Origin: Clostridium gallinarum
Lineage (GTDB): Bacteria; Bacillota; Clostridia; Clostridiales; Clostridiaceae
Direction of reading: 5' to 3'
DNA length: 37,714 bases
Assembly: GCF_014836325.1 (NCBI RefSeq)
Contig: NZ_JACSQZ010000033.1
Coordinates: forward strand, 1-37,714
In this document: positions 1 through 7,604 of the stretch, one piece after another
How the letters are laid out: the number at the start of each line of letters is the position of its first letter
Position numbering within the stretch: the first letter of the stretch is position 1
The notes under the pieces: generated by a model
What the model saw: only the letters and a program-made list of their open reading frames with translations
What the model was told of the DNA's origin: nothing
Database searches by the model: none
Position numbers and translations under genes: made by a program

Positions 1-1
1 T

Positions 2-211
2 AATAAATCTTATGAGAAACTACTAATATTAATTAAAGATAGATTAGAATTTAATATACTTAACTGTTCTTATAATTGTAAGGAGATTTTATCTATATTA
101 CCTTTAAAAAGAAATGAAGATATTTTAAAAAATATTTTAGAACTAGGTATGATGGATAAATATCTAAGTATATTAAACAATACTAGAGAAGATAAAAGGA
201 GTGGAAAATAA
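2..211 (+). CDS. C-terminal fragment of an unidentified protein, possibly DUF5685 family
   Basis: An open frame runs from the window edge to a TAA at 209-211. It encodes about 69 residues ending in [11 protein letters not shown] and has no start inside the window. The stop overlaps the ATG of the next gene (TAATG), so the two are probably translationally coupled. The fragment is helical and hydrophilic, with two cysteines in the segment [10 protein letters not shown]. The pattern of a Cys-containing helix followed by [15 protein letters not shown] resembles what I recall of DUF5685 C-termini, which often sit before a J-domain gene in clostridia. That family call is from memory and uncertain. 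The open frame and the coupling are seen directly. Confidence 0.6.
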   Translation, partial: NKSYEKLLILIKDRLEFNILNCSYNCKEILSILPLKRNEDILKNILELGMMDKYLSILNNTREDKRSGK

Positions 212-825
212 TGAATCCATATGAAGTTTTAGGACTAAAACCCGGTGCAAGTCAAGAAGAAATAAAAAAAGCTTATAGAAATTTAATTAAACAATATCAT
301 CCTGATCAATATGGTGATAATCCTTTAAAAGATTTAGCTGAAGAAAAAATGAGAGAAATAAATACAGCCTATGATATGTTAACAAAAAACTCTGGTAATT
401 CATATAATAATGCTTATAGTAATTCAAATACTAATAATTATTCTAATAACTCCAACGACGCACATATTTTATATGAAATTAGAAGATTAATTGAAAGTAA
501 AAATTTCGCTGAGGCTGAAAGAAGATTAAATTCAATTCAAAATAGAAATGCAGAGTGGAATTTTTTATATGGAATTATTTTAACAAATAAAGGTTGGTTT
601 GATGCTGGACTTAACCATATACAAAAAGCTGTAAATATGGATCCTAATAATTTCGAATATAGACAAACTTTAAACTCTTTACATCAAAGAGCTGCATCTT
701 ATAGTGGTAATTACTACAGAACGACTGGCAATTCTTCTGCAAATGCATGTGATTGTTGTATGAATCTTTGGTGTTTAGATACTATGTGCGAATGTATGGG
801 CGGTGACCTTATAGGTTGTTGTTAA
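211..825 (+). CDS. J-domain (DnaJ-like) protein with cysteine-rich C-terminal tail
   Basis: This 204-residue protein begins with a J domain (about residues 2-62) carrying the HPD motif at 30-32, which in the family stimulates Hsp70 ATPase. An Asn/Ser-rich linker follows (about 63-90). Residues about 90-165 look like a short TPR-type helical region ([13 protein letters not shown], and later a KAVNMDPNN segment). The last 25 residues hold eight cysteines (180, 182, 183, 188, 193, 195, 203, 204). There is no DnaJ zinc-finger domain or C-terminal substrate domain, so this is not DnaJ itself. The cysteine tail could bind metal or be modified, but that is inference. It starts inside the stop of the upstream gene, so the two are probably co-transcribed, with GGAGTGG a few bases before the ATG as ribosome binding site. 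Confidence 0.9.
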   Translation: MNPYEVLGLKPGASQEEIKKAYRNLIKQYHPDQYGDNPLKDLAEEKMREINTAYDMLTKNSGNSYNNAYSNSNTNNYSNNSNDAHILYEIRRLIESKNFAEAERRLNSIQNRNAEWNFLYGIILTNKGWFDAGLNHIQKAVNMDPNNFEYRQTLNSLHQRAASYSGNYYRTTGNSSANACDCCMNLWCLDTMCECMGGDLIGCC

Positions 826-848
826 TAAAATAGTGGTGGTGTTTTTAT

Positions 849-1343
849 ATGAAAGCTAAAGAAATTACTTTAAGTGCCCTATTAACCGCACTTACAATTA
901 TTATTTTATATTTGAATTTACTATTGCCAATAAGCACTATTAGCATTCTTACATTGGCCTCTCTCTTAATCCCAATAGCTTTAATAAGGGGCTCAATGAA
1001 AAGCGCTATTTTAGTATATATATCTTCATCAATTATAGGATTATTTTTGCTTCCTATTAATATAATCATTCTATATATACTTTTTTTCGGTATTTATGGT
1101 CTAGTAAAATACTTTATTGAAAAATTTAATAATATGCCTTTAGAAATATTATTAAAAATAATATTTTTTAATATAATTTTGTTTATCTCTTTCTTCGTAT
1201 TTAAGTCATTTATTGCAATAGAAATAACAAAACTTCCTATAGGAATCTTTTGGATAATAGCACAAATAGTTTTTTTAGTTTTTGATTATGCACTAAGTTT
1301 ACTTATAACTTTTTATATAGAAAAAATACACAAAAAAATATAA
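849..1343 (+). CDS. Small integral membrane protein, resembles ECF-transporter S component
   Basis: The 164-residue product is almost entirely hydrophobic, with five or six predicted membrane helices starting right after a short N-terminus MKAKEITLSALLTAL. That start, followed by a first helix with small residues, resembles substrate-binding S components of ECF vitamin and metal transporters and the related DUF2232 type. No substrate can be assigned. The start is set by a GGTGGTG ribosome binding site at about 834-840. The gene lies 23 bp after the J-domain gene in the same direction and ends in a strong hairpin terminator. It could instead be an unrelated small membrane protein. Confidence 0.65.
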   Translation: MKAKEITLSALLTALTIIILYLNLLLPISTISILTLASLLIPIALIRGSMKSAILVYISSSIIGLFLLPINIIILYILFFGIYGLVKYFIEKFNNMPLEILLKIIFFNIILFISFFVFKSFIAIEITKLPIGIFWIIAQIVFLVFDYALSLLITFYIEKIHKKI

Positions 1344-1370
1344 AGATTGCAAAGCAATCTTTATATTTTT
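1340..1370. terminator. Bidirectional intrinsic terminator
   Basis: The arms ATAAAGATTGC (1340-1350) and GCAATCTTTAT (1354-1364) form a perfect 11-bp stem with an AAA loop, followed by a T-rich tail. It sits at the junction of two convergent genes (849-1343 plus and 1369-1578 minus). Confidence 0.85.
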
Positions 1371-1578
1371 ATTCCAATATTGAAAATATTATTTCTAATG
1401 TTCCTTCAAATATAAATCCAAGTAATTCTAAAAAGGATTTTTTAAATTTAGAGTTTTTTCTATTGTTTTTAGGCTCATTATTATATTTAGATCTACTTTC
1501 AGGATTTGAATTATAGTAATAAGCTTCCTCATAATTTTTTATTTCTCTAAAAATAATTTTATTTTCATTCCTCTCCAA
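1369..1578 (-). CDS. Small hypothetical protein with TTG start
   Basis: A 69-residue ORF begins with TTG at 1578, preceded by a good GGGGAGAG ribosome binding site (about 1586-1593 on the minus strand). The N-terminal two thirds is charged and Asn/Lys-rich. The C-terminal 20 residues (ending GTLEIIFSILE) are amphipathic or hydrophobic. It lies 32 bp downstream of the MATE gene in the same direction and ends at a terminator, so it may be the last gene of that transcript. I recognise no family. The position and ribosome binding site support a real gene; the lack of a known family lowers confidence. Confidence 0.55.
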   Translation of the reverse strand: MERNENKIIFREIKNYEEAYYYNSNPESRSKYNNEPKNNRKNSKFKKSFLELLGFIFEGTLEIIFSILE

Positions 1579-1610
1579 AAAAATCTCTCCCCAACATTAT
1601 TTCTTTTAAA

Positions 1611-2981
1611 TTATATTTTTTTATTATTTTCATTAAAAGTTCTTTTATAGAATATTGTAAATACAATTACTGTTGTTAATGCTGCCGTTATATCAGATAT
1701 AGGTTCTGCAGCCAAAACTGCCGCTAATTTATTTTCTGAAGCAACTAGCATAGGTAAAATAAATATTAATGGAACAAGTAAAACTATTTTTCTTAATAAA
1801 GCCATAAATAATGATATTTTTGCTTGGCCTAGTGCTAAGAAAGTTTGTTGGCAAGCAATTTGAGCTCCAAAAATAATTATTCCCCCAAAGAATATCTTCA
1901 TACTCCAAGAAGTTATTTCAACAAGTTCTGGTTTATTATTAAATATGCCTACAAAGAATTCTGGAAATAGCATTAATGCTCCCCACATAGCAACTGTATA
2001 AATTAAACATGATATTAAAAGTAACTTAAAAGTCTTTTTAACTCTATCTATATTCTTAGCTCCAAAATTATAACTAATTATTGGTTGCGCTCCTTGAGAT
2101 AAACCTAAAAGAGGTAAAGTTACAATTTGCATTATGCTGCTCATTATAGTCATAGCTCCTACGGCTAAGTCTCCTCCATACATTGAAAGCTTATTGTTTA
2201 AGCTTATTAGCACTATACTTTCAGTTGCTTGCATTATAAATGGTGATACTCCCAATGCTGTTATAGGTAATAAAACATTTAATTTAGGAGATAAGTATTC
2301 TTTTCTTATTTTTAATATACTTTTTTTACCAAAAAGAAATGCTAATACCCAAATTGCTGATACAAATTGCGATAATATAGTTGCCAAGGCTGCTCCTTTT
2401 ACTCCTAAATTAAAAGTAAATATAAAAATAGGGTCTAAAACTATATTTATAATTGCCCCAATAAGAACTGTAAACATACCTATTTTAGCAAACCCTTGAG
2501 TATTTATAAAGGAATTCATACCTAATGCAATTTGAACAAACACAGTTCCAAATAAATATATAGTTAAATAATCACTAGCATATCCTATAGTTGCATCACT
2601 TGCTCCAAAAGCCCATAATATGTTTTCTTTAAAAATTAAAAATACTATTGTGCATACAACTCCAATTATTACAAGGGTGGAAAAACTATTGCTTATAATT
2701 TTTTCTGCTCCATCATTATCCTTTTTCCCCATTTTTATTGCTGCAAGAGGTGATCCCCCCATTCCAATAAGAGCTGAAAATGCTGAAATAATCATTATTA
2801 TTGGAAATGCTACTCCTACTCCAGCCATTGCAATATCTCCATTTGCCATTCTTCCAATAAATATTCTATCAACAATGTTATATAGTACATTAACAAGTTG
2901 AGCAATAATTGCTGGAAGAGCTAAACTTAATAATAGTTTCCCTACCGAATCTTCTCCCAGTCTATTTTTAGCTTTAGTCAT
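1611..2981 (-). CDS. MATE-family multidrug/Na+ (or H+) antiporter
   Basis: The 456-residue protein has about 12 hydrophobic helices in two similar halves. Each half carries the MATE-type hallmarks near its start: LALPAIIAQLVNVLYNIVDR in the N half, and ALGVSPFIMQATESIVLISL in the C half. An internal QGAQPIISYNFGAKN is also typical of the family. MATE exporters use Na+ or H+ gradients to expel cationic compounds; the substrate is unknown here. The start at 2981 is set by an AAGGAGAG ribosome binding site. No regulator gene is adjacent. The length matches NorM/DinF-type members. Confidence 0.92.
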   Translation of the reverse strand: MTKAKNRLGEDSVGKLLLSLALPAIIAQLVNVLYNIVDRIFIGRMANGDIAMAGVGVAFPIIMIISAFSALIGMGGSPLAAIKMGKKDNDGAEKIISNSFSTLVIIGVVCTIVFLIFKENILWAFGASDATIGYASDYLTIYLFGTVFVQIALGMNSFINTQGFAKIGMFTVLIGAIINIVLDPIFIFTFNLGVKGAALATILSQFVSAIWVLAFLFGKKSILKIRKEYLSPKLNVLLPITALGVSPFIMQATESIVLISLNNKLSMYGGDLAVGAMTIMSSIMQIVTLPLLGLSQGAQPIISYNFGAKNIDRVKKTFKLLLISCLIYTVAMWGALMLFPEFFVGIFNNKPELVEITSWSMKIFFGGIIIFGAQIACQQTFLALGQAKISLFMALLRKIVLLVPLIFILPMLVASENKLAAVLAAEPISDITAALTTVIVFTIFYKRTFNENNKKI

Positions 2982-3109
2982 AGATCATTCTCTCCTTTTT
3001 TATTATCTATCTTTTGTAAAAGTTCTGTATTTACCAAACTTATACATTCTAGAATATAATACTACTAAAAAAAGAACTATTAAACTTCTTTTACAAAAAT
3101 TTTTAAATT

Positions 3110-3472
3110 TTATACTACTTCTTTTCCAAAAGGCATCAGTGATAATTTAGCTAATTTTAAAGATTGCATAGCAAAAGGAATTCCTACAATTGTTATACAT
3201 AAGAAAAATGCACTTATTAAATTAGCTATACATAGCTCAATACCACCAAATATTATCCAAAGTATATTAAAAAATAAATTTACACTACTATCATTTGTAG
3301 TTACTACCTCTTTTCCAAAAGGTGCAAATTGTAATCTAGCCATTTTAAAACACTGTATTCCTATTGGAATCCCAACTATAGTTATACTCCAAAGACATCC
3401 AATTACAAACCATGCTAAAGCATTAAAAAAACCACCAAATATTATCCAAATAATATTGCCTAAACAGGACAT
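3110..3472 (-). CDS. YccF-type (DUF307) inner membrane protein
   Basis: I choose the ATG at 3472, giving 120 residues, because a perfect ATAGGAGG lies just upstream. A longer frame reaching 3532 would overlap the preceding gene and has no such site. The protein is two tandem copies of one motif: an NIIWIIFGG hydrophobic helix, then a second helix with ITIVGIPIGIQ or ITIVGIPFAMQ, then an amphipathic SLKLAKLSLMPFGKEVV or similar. This internal duplication is the signature of YccF/DUF307 membrane proteins, whose function is unknown. It is 29 bp downstream of the CoA-binding protein gene and likely co-transcribed. Confidence 0.88.
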   Translation of the reverse strand: MSCLGNIIWIIFGGFFNALAWFVIGCLWSITIVGIPIGIQCFKMARLQFAPFGKEVVTTNDSSVNLFFNILWIIFGGIELCIANLISAFFLCITIVGIPFAMQSLKLAKLSLMPFGKEVV

Positions 3473-3501
3473 AAAATTCCTCCTATAATATTGATTAAAA
3501 T

Positions 3502-3870
3502 TTATAAACTTCTTAACTGAACTAGCGCACAATTTTCTATGGCGTTTATTCCATTATCCTTACAATATTTCAATATTTCTTCACTTTCTGCACCTGGTTG
3601 AATTAAAACATTTTTAATTCCAATCTCCTTAGCTTCTTTTAAATATTCAATTCCTAATTTTGAGTTTATACATAAATCAATTGCATTTATTTTATATGGA
3701 ACTTCCTTTAAAGATTTGTAAACACCTTCACCACCTTTTGGGTGAATTCCTACAACTAAATAGCCTTTTTCCTTAAACTTTTTTAAAATTTTAGCAGCAT
3801 ATTTTTCTTTATTATTTACATCCCCAATTACAACCCAATTGCTTTTAACTATTAATTCGTTAATATCCAT
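3502..3870 (-). CDS. CoA-binding-domain (YccU-like) protein
   Basis: The 122-residue protein has a single Rossmann-type CoA-binding fold. It opens with a WVVIGDVNNKEKYAAKI strand-loop-helix, then VVGIHPKGGEGVYKSLKEVP, and ends with KNVLIQPGAESEEILKYCK and a conserved-looking ENCALVQL near the C-terminus. This matches the small stand-alone CoA_binding_2 proteins related to succinyl-CoA synthetase alpha subunits. Their role is not well defined. The start at 3870 is supported by ATAGGAGG a few bases upstream. It is the first gene of a likely two-gene transcript with the YccF-like gene. Confidence 0.88.
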   Translation of the reverse strand: MDINELIVKSNWVVIGDVNNKEKYAAKILKKFKEKGYLVVGIHPKGGEGVYKSLKEVPYKINAIDLCINSKLGIEYLKEAKEIGIKNVLIQPGAESEEILKYCKDNGINAIENCALVQLRSL

Positions 3871-3939
3871 TTCTAACCTCCTATATTTTTCCCTTTATAT
3901 ACTACTATATACAATTATAAAAATTTCATCAATAAGAAT

Positions 3940-4070
3940 AGAGATAAACATTGTATTCCTTGCTCCGTCGCATGCGCTCCAAGTCGCCGTCATACAATGT
4001 TTATCTCTTTACAAACTAAAGGTAATAATTACTCACTTCGTTCGTAATTATGAAATTTTTGACATAGTAA
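3940..4070 (+). repeat. Palindromic intergenic element, copy A, with downstream tail
   Basis: Perfect 17-bp inverted arms lie at 3940-3956 and 3992-4008 (AGAGATAAACATTGTAT and its complement). They enclose a core containing CCGTCGCATGCGCTCC followed by AAGTC at 3965-3985. The core also occurs in copies B, C, D and E. A tail follows, containing ACAAACTAAAGG and a GTAATAATTAC...GTAATTAT hairpin, to about 4070. Bases 3957-4070 recur at 4109-4222 with an exact 152-bp offset. No protein of the element is encoded. Confidence 0.8.
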
Positions 4071-4108
4071 TTTCTATTTTCCTACTAATTAAATATATTA
4101 TATTAACT

Positions 4109-4222
4109 TTCCTTGTCCGTCGCATGCGCTCCAAGTCAACCTCTTACAATGTTTATCTCTTTACAAACTGAAGGTAATAATTACTCTCTTCGTTCATAAT
4201 TATGAATTTATTTACACAGTAA
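4109..4222 (+). repeat. Palindromic element, copy B, left arm missing
   Basis: This is a direct copy of 3957-4070 with no net insertion or deletion. It contains the same core (4117-4137), the right arm TACAATGTTTATCTCT (4145-4160), and the tail with ACAAACTGAAGG. The left arm that would pair with 4145-4160 is absent, replaced by ATATTATATTAAC-type sequence, so this copy cannot form the long hairpin. It looks like a truncated or recombined unit. Bases 4223-4306 after it contain nothing I can name. Confidence 0.75.
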
Positions 4223-4306
4223 CATTTTATTGTTAAGTCTAACATAAAAGTCTTTGTATTAATTTTTATTGTACCTAAAATATATTTGCTAGACTAAGCT
4301 TTAAAT

Positions 4307-4598
4307 TTATTCTAGATCACTCTTTGTTATTGCTATTGATGGATAGTTTGAAAGCGTTGTTAAATCGATGTCCAACGGAACACTATAAATCATATAGTAA
4401 TTATCAGTATTTATATCTTTCTATTAATTTTCAAATTAAACTTAGGCTGAGTTACATATTCTAAATATTGCACATTTCCATCGTAGTCTAGATATGATTG
4501 ATACCGTTGACGAATGCTAGGTGATGTGATCATATCTAGAACTTTATCTTTTTTTATCCAAATTGATTTAAAACAGAACACCAAACTAAATATTGATA
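4307..4598 (-). pseudogene. Decayed 3' end of an unidentified gene, at least two frameshifts
   Basis: On the minus strand three open pieces join into a protein-like C-terminus only if frame is changed twice. Piece 1 (about 4598-4556) reads YYQYLVWCSVLNQFG. Piece 2 (about 4555-4419) reads KDKVLDMITSPSIRQRYQSY and continues through LDYDGNVQYLEY to KINRK. Piece 3 (about 4418-4307) reads DINTDNYYMIYSVPLDIDL and ends IAITKSDLE then stop. The joints fall at a run of seven T at 4549-4555 and a TTT at 4418-4420, both typical indel sites. The 5' part is missing: the frame ends next to a stray repeat tail at 4608-4628. I do not recognise the family. Residue composition is clearly protein-like, unlike neighbouring non-coding DNA. 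Confidence 0.6.
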
Positions 4599-4607
4599 AT
4601 AGCTAAA

Positions 4608-4628
4608 TTCATTCGTAATTATGAAATT
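4608..4628 (+). repeat. Orphan tail of the palindromic element
   Basis: TTCATTCGTAATTATGAAATT matches the tail of copy A (TTCGTTCGTAATTATGAAATT, about 4038-4058) at all but one position, and is close to the tail of copy B. It lies just upstream of the gene relic, so repeat sequence is found on both sides of the relic. Confidence 0.55.
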
Positions 4629-4688
4629 CTTTTTCTTTATACTACTTTTATAATTTGTAATAAGCAATATTTAATCACTTACTAGATG

Positions 4689-4717
4689 TTGACTTATAAT
4701 ATAATAAAATATATAAT
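4689..4717 (+). promoter_or_regulatory. leuS promoter
   Basis: A -35 TTGACT (4689-4694) and a perfect -10 TATAAT (4712-4717) are separated by 17 bp. They would start a transcript near 4724, which then runs through the T-box leader to leuS. Confidence 0.8.
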
Positions 4718-4744
4718 TTAATATATTAAAATTATATATTTATT

Positions 4745-4961
4745 GCTATGATTAGGAGTAGTATTATAAATCTTATACTTAAGAGAGCTGTTGGTTGCTG
4801 TGAAACAGTGTATAAATTATAAGAACTTGCCTATGAGCTTACTTGTCAAAAGCAAGTACGGGATAACCCGTTATAATTTCGAGTGAGAAAATTTTATTTT
4901 CTAATAAGAGTGGTACCGCGAATATATCCTTCGTCTCTTAAATGAGATTAAGGATTTTTTT
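4745..4961 (+). ncRNA. T-box leader (leucine), controls leuS
   Basis: The leader has the hallmark T-box sequence AGAGTGGTACCGCG at 4907-4920, and the Stem I distal pattern AGAGAGCTGTTGGTTGCTG followed by AAACAG at about 4782-4807. GAACTTGCC at 4823-4831 places CTT (Leu) at 4826-4828 as the probable specifier codon, read from the usual GAA-specifier arrangement. Small hairpins TACTTG/CAAGTA (4840-4858) and CGGG/CCCG (4859-4870) follow. Uncharged tRNA-Leu is expected to stabilise the antiterminator and allow leuS transcription. The T-box call is firm; the specifier assignment is inference. Confidence 0.92.
4927..4961 (+). terminator. T-box leader terminator
   Basis: TCCTTCGTCTC (4927-4937) can pair with GAGATTAAGGA (4944-4954), followed by seven T. 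The upstream AAGAG next to the T-box sequence can pair instead with CTCTT at 4935-4939, giving the competing antiterminator. Confidence 0.88.
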
Positions 4962-5002
4962 ATATTCTTTTTTACTATCGTTATTTTATAGGAGGATTAA
5001 TT

Positions 5003-7453
5003 ATGGCTAAATACGGAACTTCCATTGATAAAAAATGGCAAGATAAATGGGAAGAAACTAATCTTTATAAATTCGACCCAAATAAAGAAGGAGAAAAATT
5101 ATACGTTCTAGAAATGTTTTCATACCCTTCAGGAAGCCAATTACATGCTGGACACTGGTTTAACTACGGTCCTGTTGATTCATGGGCTAGAATGAAGAGA
5201 ATGCAAGGATATAATGTATTTCAACCTATGGGTTTTGATGCTTTTGGACTTCCTGCTGAAAACTTTGCAATAAAAACTGGAATTCATCCAAAGGATTCAA
5301 CAGATAAAAACATTGAAACTATGGAAAAGCAATTAAGAGCTATGGGTGCTATGTTTAACTGGGAAAATGAAGTTATAACTTGTAACCCTGATTATTATAA
5401 ATGGACTCAATGGGTATTCTTAAAACTTTATGAAAAAGGATTATCTTACAGAAAGAAAGCACCTGTAAACTGGTGTCCTTCTTGTAATACAGTTTTAGCT
5501 AATGAGCAAGTTGTTGAAGGACTTTGTGAAAGATGTTCAACAGAGGTTACTAAAAAGGACTTAACTCAATGGTTCTTAAAAATTACTGATTACGCAGATG
5601 AACTATTAGAAAAACTTGATACATTAGATTGGCCTGAAAAAACAGTAGCTATGCAAAAACACTGGATAGGAAAATCGACTGGTGCTGAAGTTACTTTTAA
5701 AGTTAAAAATTCAGATGTTAAATTTGATGTATTTACAACTAGAGTAGATACTTTAAACGGAGTAACTTATGTCGTTTTAGCTCCTGAAAATCCATTAGTT
5801 GATGAAATTACTACTCCTGAATATAAAGAAGCAGTTGAAAACTATAAAGAAGAAGCTAAAAAGCAATCTGATATAGAAAGACAATCTTTATCTAGAGAAA
5901 AAACTGGTGTATTTACTGGATCTTACGCAATTAACCCTATAAATAATAAAGAAGTTCCTGTATGGGTTGGTGATTATGTTTTATCAACTTATGGAACTGG
6001 TGCTGTTATGGCTGTTCCTGCTCATGATGAAAGAGACTTCGCTTTTGCAACTAAGTTTAACCTTCCTATAGAAAGAGTTATAACTAGCAAAAATGGTGAA
6101 GAAACTAATTTACCATATTGCGAATACGGTAAATTAGTTAACTCTGGTGAATTTGATGGATTAACTACAGAAGAAGCTAAGGAAAAAATAGTTGAAAAAC
6201 TATCTTCAATGGGCTTAGGTTCTTCAAAAGTTAATTACAGATTAAGAGATTGGCTTGTATCTAGACAAAGATATTGGGGAGCTCCAATTCCTATAGTTCA
6301 TTGTGAAGATTGTGGAACTGTTGCAGTACCTGAAAGTCAGTTACCAGTAGAACTTCCATACAACGTTGAATTTGCTCCAGACGGAAAATCACCACTTGCT
6401 AAATGTGAGGAATTTATAAATACAACTTGTCCAAAATGTGGAAAGCCTGCTAAGAGAGAAGCTGATACTTTAGATACTTTCGTTTGTTCTTCTTGGTATC
6501 AGTTAAGATATCCTGATAGCAATAACACAGAAAAAGCTTTTGATAAAGATATAGTAAATAAAATGCTTCCAGTAGATAAGTATGTTGGTGGACCTGAACA
6601 TGCTTGTATGCACTTATTATATGCTAGATTTATAACTAAAGCTTTAAGAGATATGGGATACTTAGATTTTGATGAACCATTTAAATCATTAACTCACCAA
6701 GGCTTAATTTTAGGACCTGATGGATTAAAAATGAGTAAATCAAAAGGAAATACTATTTCTCCTAATGATTATATTTCTGAATATGGATCAGATGTATTTA
6801 GAATGTATCTAATGTTTGGATTTGCCTATGTTGAAGGTGGAGCATGGAGTGATGATGGACTTAAATCTGTTGCTAGATTCGTTGATAGAATTGAAAGATA
6901 TCTAGAAATAGCTAGAGAAGCAATAGAAAAAGGTGAAAATAATAAAACTACTGTTGATAAAGCAGAAAAAGAATTAAACTTCTGGTTACACAATGCAATT
7001 AAAGGTGTTACTGAAGATGCCGATAAAATGCAATTTAACACTGCTATTGCAAGAATGATGGAATTTGTAAATGCTTTATCTAAGTACCTACAAGAAGATA
7101 TTAAAAACTTAGATTTCTTAAAGAAGTCTTGTATTGATTTCTTAAAGATTTTAGCACCATTTGCTCCTCATTTTGCTGAAGAACAATGGAGTTTATTAGG
7201 ACTTGATTACTCAATATTTAACCATTCTTGGCCAGAATTTGATTCTAAAGCTTTAGTTAAAGATGAAGTTGAAATTGCAATCCAAGTTAATGGAAAAATT
7301 AAGGCTAAAATAAATGTTCCAACTGATTTAGATGAAGAAGGAATTAAATCTGCTTCATTAGCTAATGAAAATATTATAGCTGCAACTGAAGGTAAAAATA
7401 TAGTTAAGGTTATAGTTATCAAAGGAAGATTAGTAAATGTAGTAGTAAAATAG
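5003..7453 (+). CDS. leuS: Leucyl-tRNA synthetase
   Basis: This class I aminoacyl-tRNA synthetase charges tRNA-Leu with leucine using ATP. The 816-residue length is normal for bacterial LeuRS. The HIGH-type motif is HAGH at residues 48-51 and the KMSKS loop is at 576-580. Zinc-type cysteine clusters occur near residues 158-180 (CPSC...CERC) and 430-495 (CEDC, CPKC). The CP1 editing domain lies between about 220 and 410, with the [20 protein letters not shown] and [15 protein letters not shown] editing-site segments. The anticodon-binding and C-terminal domains are complete. The start at 5003 follows AGGAGGATTAATT. Expression is expected to be controlled by the upstream leucine T-box. Confidence 0.98.
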   Translation: MAKYGTSIDKKWQDKWEETNLYKFDPNKEGEKLYVLEMFSYPSGSQLHAGHWFNYGPVDSWARMKRMQGYNVFQPMGFDAFGLPAENFAIKTGIHPKDSTDKNIETMEKQLRAMGAMFNWENEVITCNPDYYKWTQWVFLKLYEKGLSYRKKAPVNWCPSCNTVLANEQVVEGLCERCSTEVTKKDLTQWFLKITDYADELLEKLDTLDWPEKTVAMQKHWIGKSTGAEVTFKVKNSDVKFDVFTTRVDTLNGVTYVVLAPENPLVDEITTPEYKEAVENYKEEAKKQSDIERQSLSREKTGVFTGSYAINPINNKEVPVWVGDYVLSTYGTGAVMAVPAHDERDFAFATKFNLPIERVITSKNGEETNLPYCEYGKLVNSGEFDGLTTEEAKEKIVEKLSSMGLGSSKVNYRLRDWLVSRQRYWGAPIPIVHCEDCGTVAVPESQLPVELPYNVEFAPDGKSPLAKCEEFINTTCPKCGKPAKREADTLDTFVCSSWYQLRYPDSNNTEKAFDKDIVNKMLPVDKYVGGPEHACMHLLYARFITKALRDMGYLDFDEPFKSLTHQGLILGPDGLKMSKSKGNTISPNDYISEYGSDVFRMYLMFGFAYVEGGAWSDDGLKSVARFVDRIERYLEIAREAIEKGENNKTTVDKAEKELNFWLHNAIKGVTEDADKMQFNTAIARMMEFVNALSKYLQEDIKNLDFLKKSCIDFLKILAPFAPHFAEEQWSLLGLDYSIFNHSWPEFDSKALVKDEVEIAIQVNGKIKAKINVPTDLDEEGIKSASLANENIIAATEGKNIVKVIVIKGRLVNVVVK

Positions 7454-7535
7454 CTTAAAGAAATATATTAATATTTACTTTTTTTATAAACTCAAAGTAA
7501 TCACAATAATATATTTGCTCTTCCCAAGCTAAAAT

Positions 7536-7560
7536 AAAAAGGCACATATGTGCCTTTTTT
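7536..7560. terminator. Bidirectional intrinsic terminator
   Basis: AAAAAGGCACAT/ATGTGCCTTTTT is a perfect 12-bp palindrome flanked by A and T runs. It lies between the convergent ends of leuS and the GH20 gene. Confidence 0.9.
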
Positions 7561-7604
7561 ATTATGTGTTAAATCCCAAGTAAAATATTATAGACTATAA
7601 TTTA

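Noticed and set aside
2134..2901. Two plus-strand ORFs of 93 and 121 residues
   Set aside because: They are mirror frames of the MATE gene on the opposite strand, with biased composition.
3839..4171. 110-residue plus-strand ORF across copies A and B
   Set aside because: It runs antisense over the start of the CoA-binding gene, then through the palindromic repeats, has no ribosome binding site, and its product has no protein-like pattern.
3957..4222. CRISPR-like array from the two direct copies
   Set aside because: There are only two units, the repeated part is over 110 bp, there is no spacer-sized unique segment between short repeats, and no cas gene is present.
6826..7422. Two 71-residue minus-strand ORFs inside leuS
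   Set aside because: They are shadows of the leuS coding frame, without ribosome binding sites.
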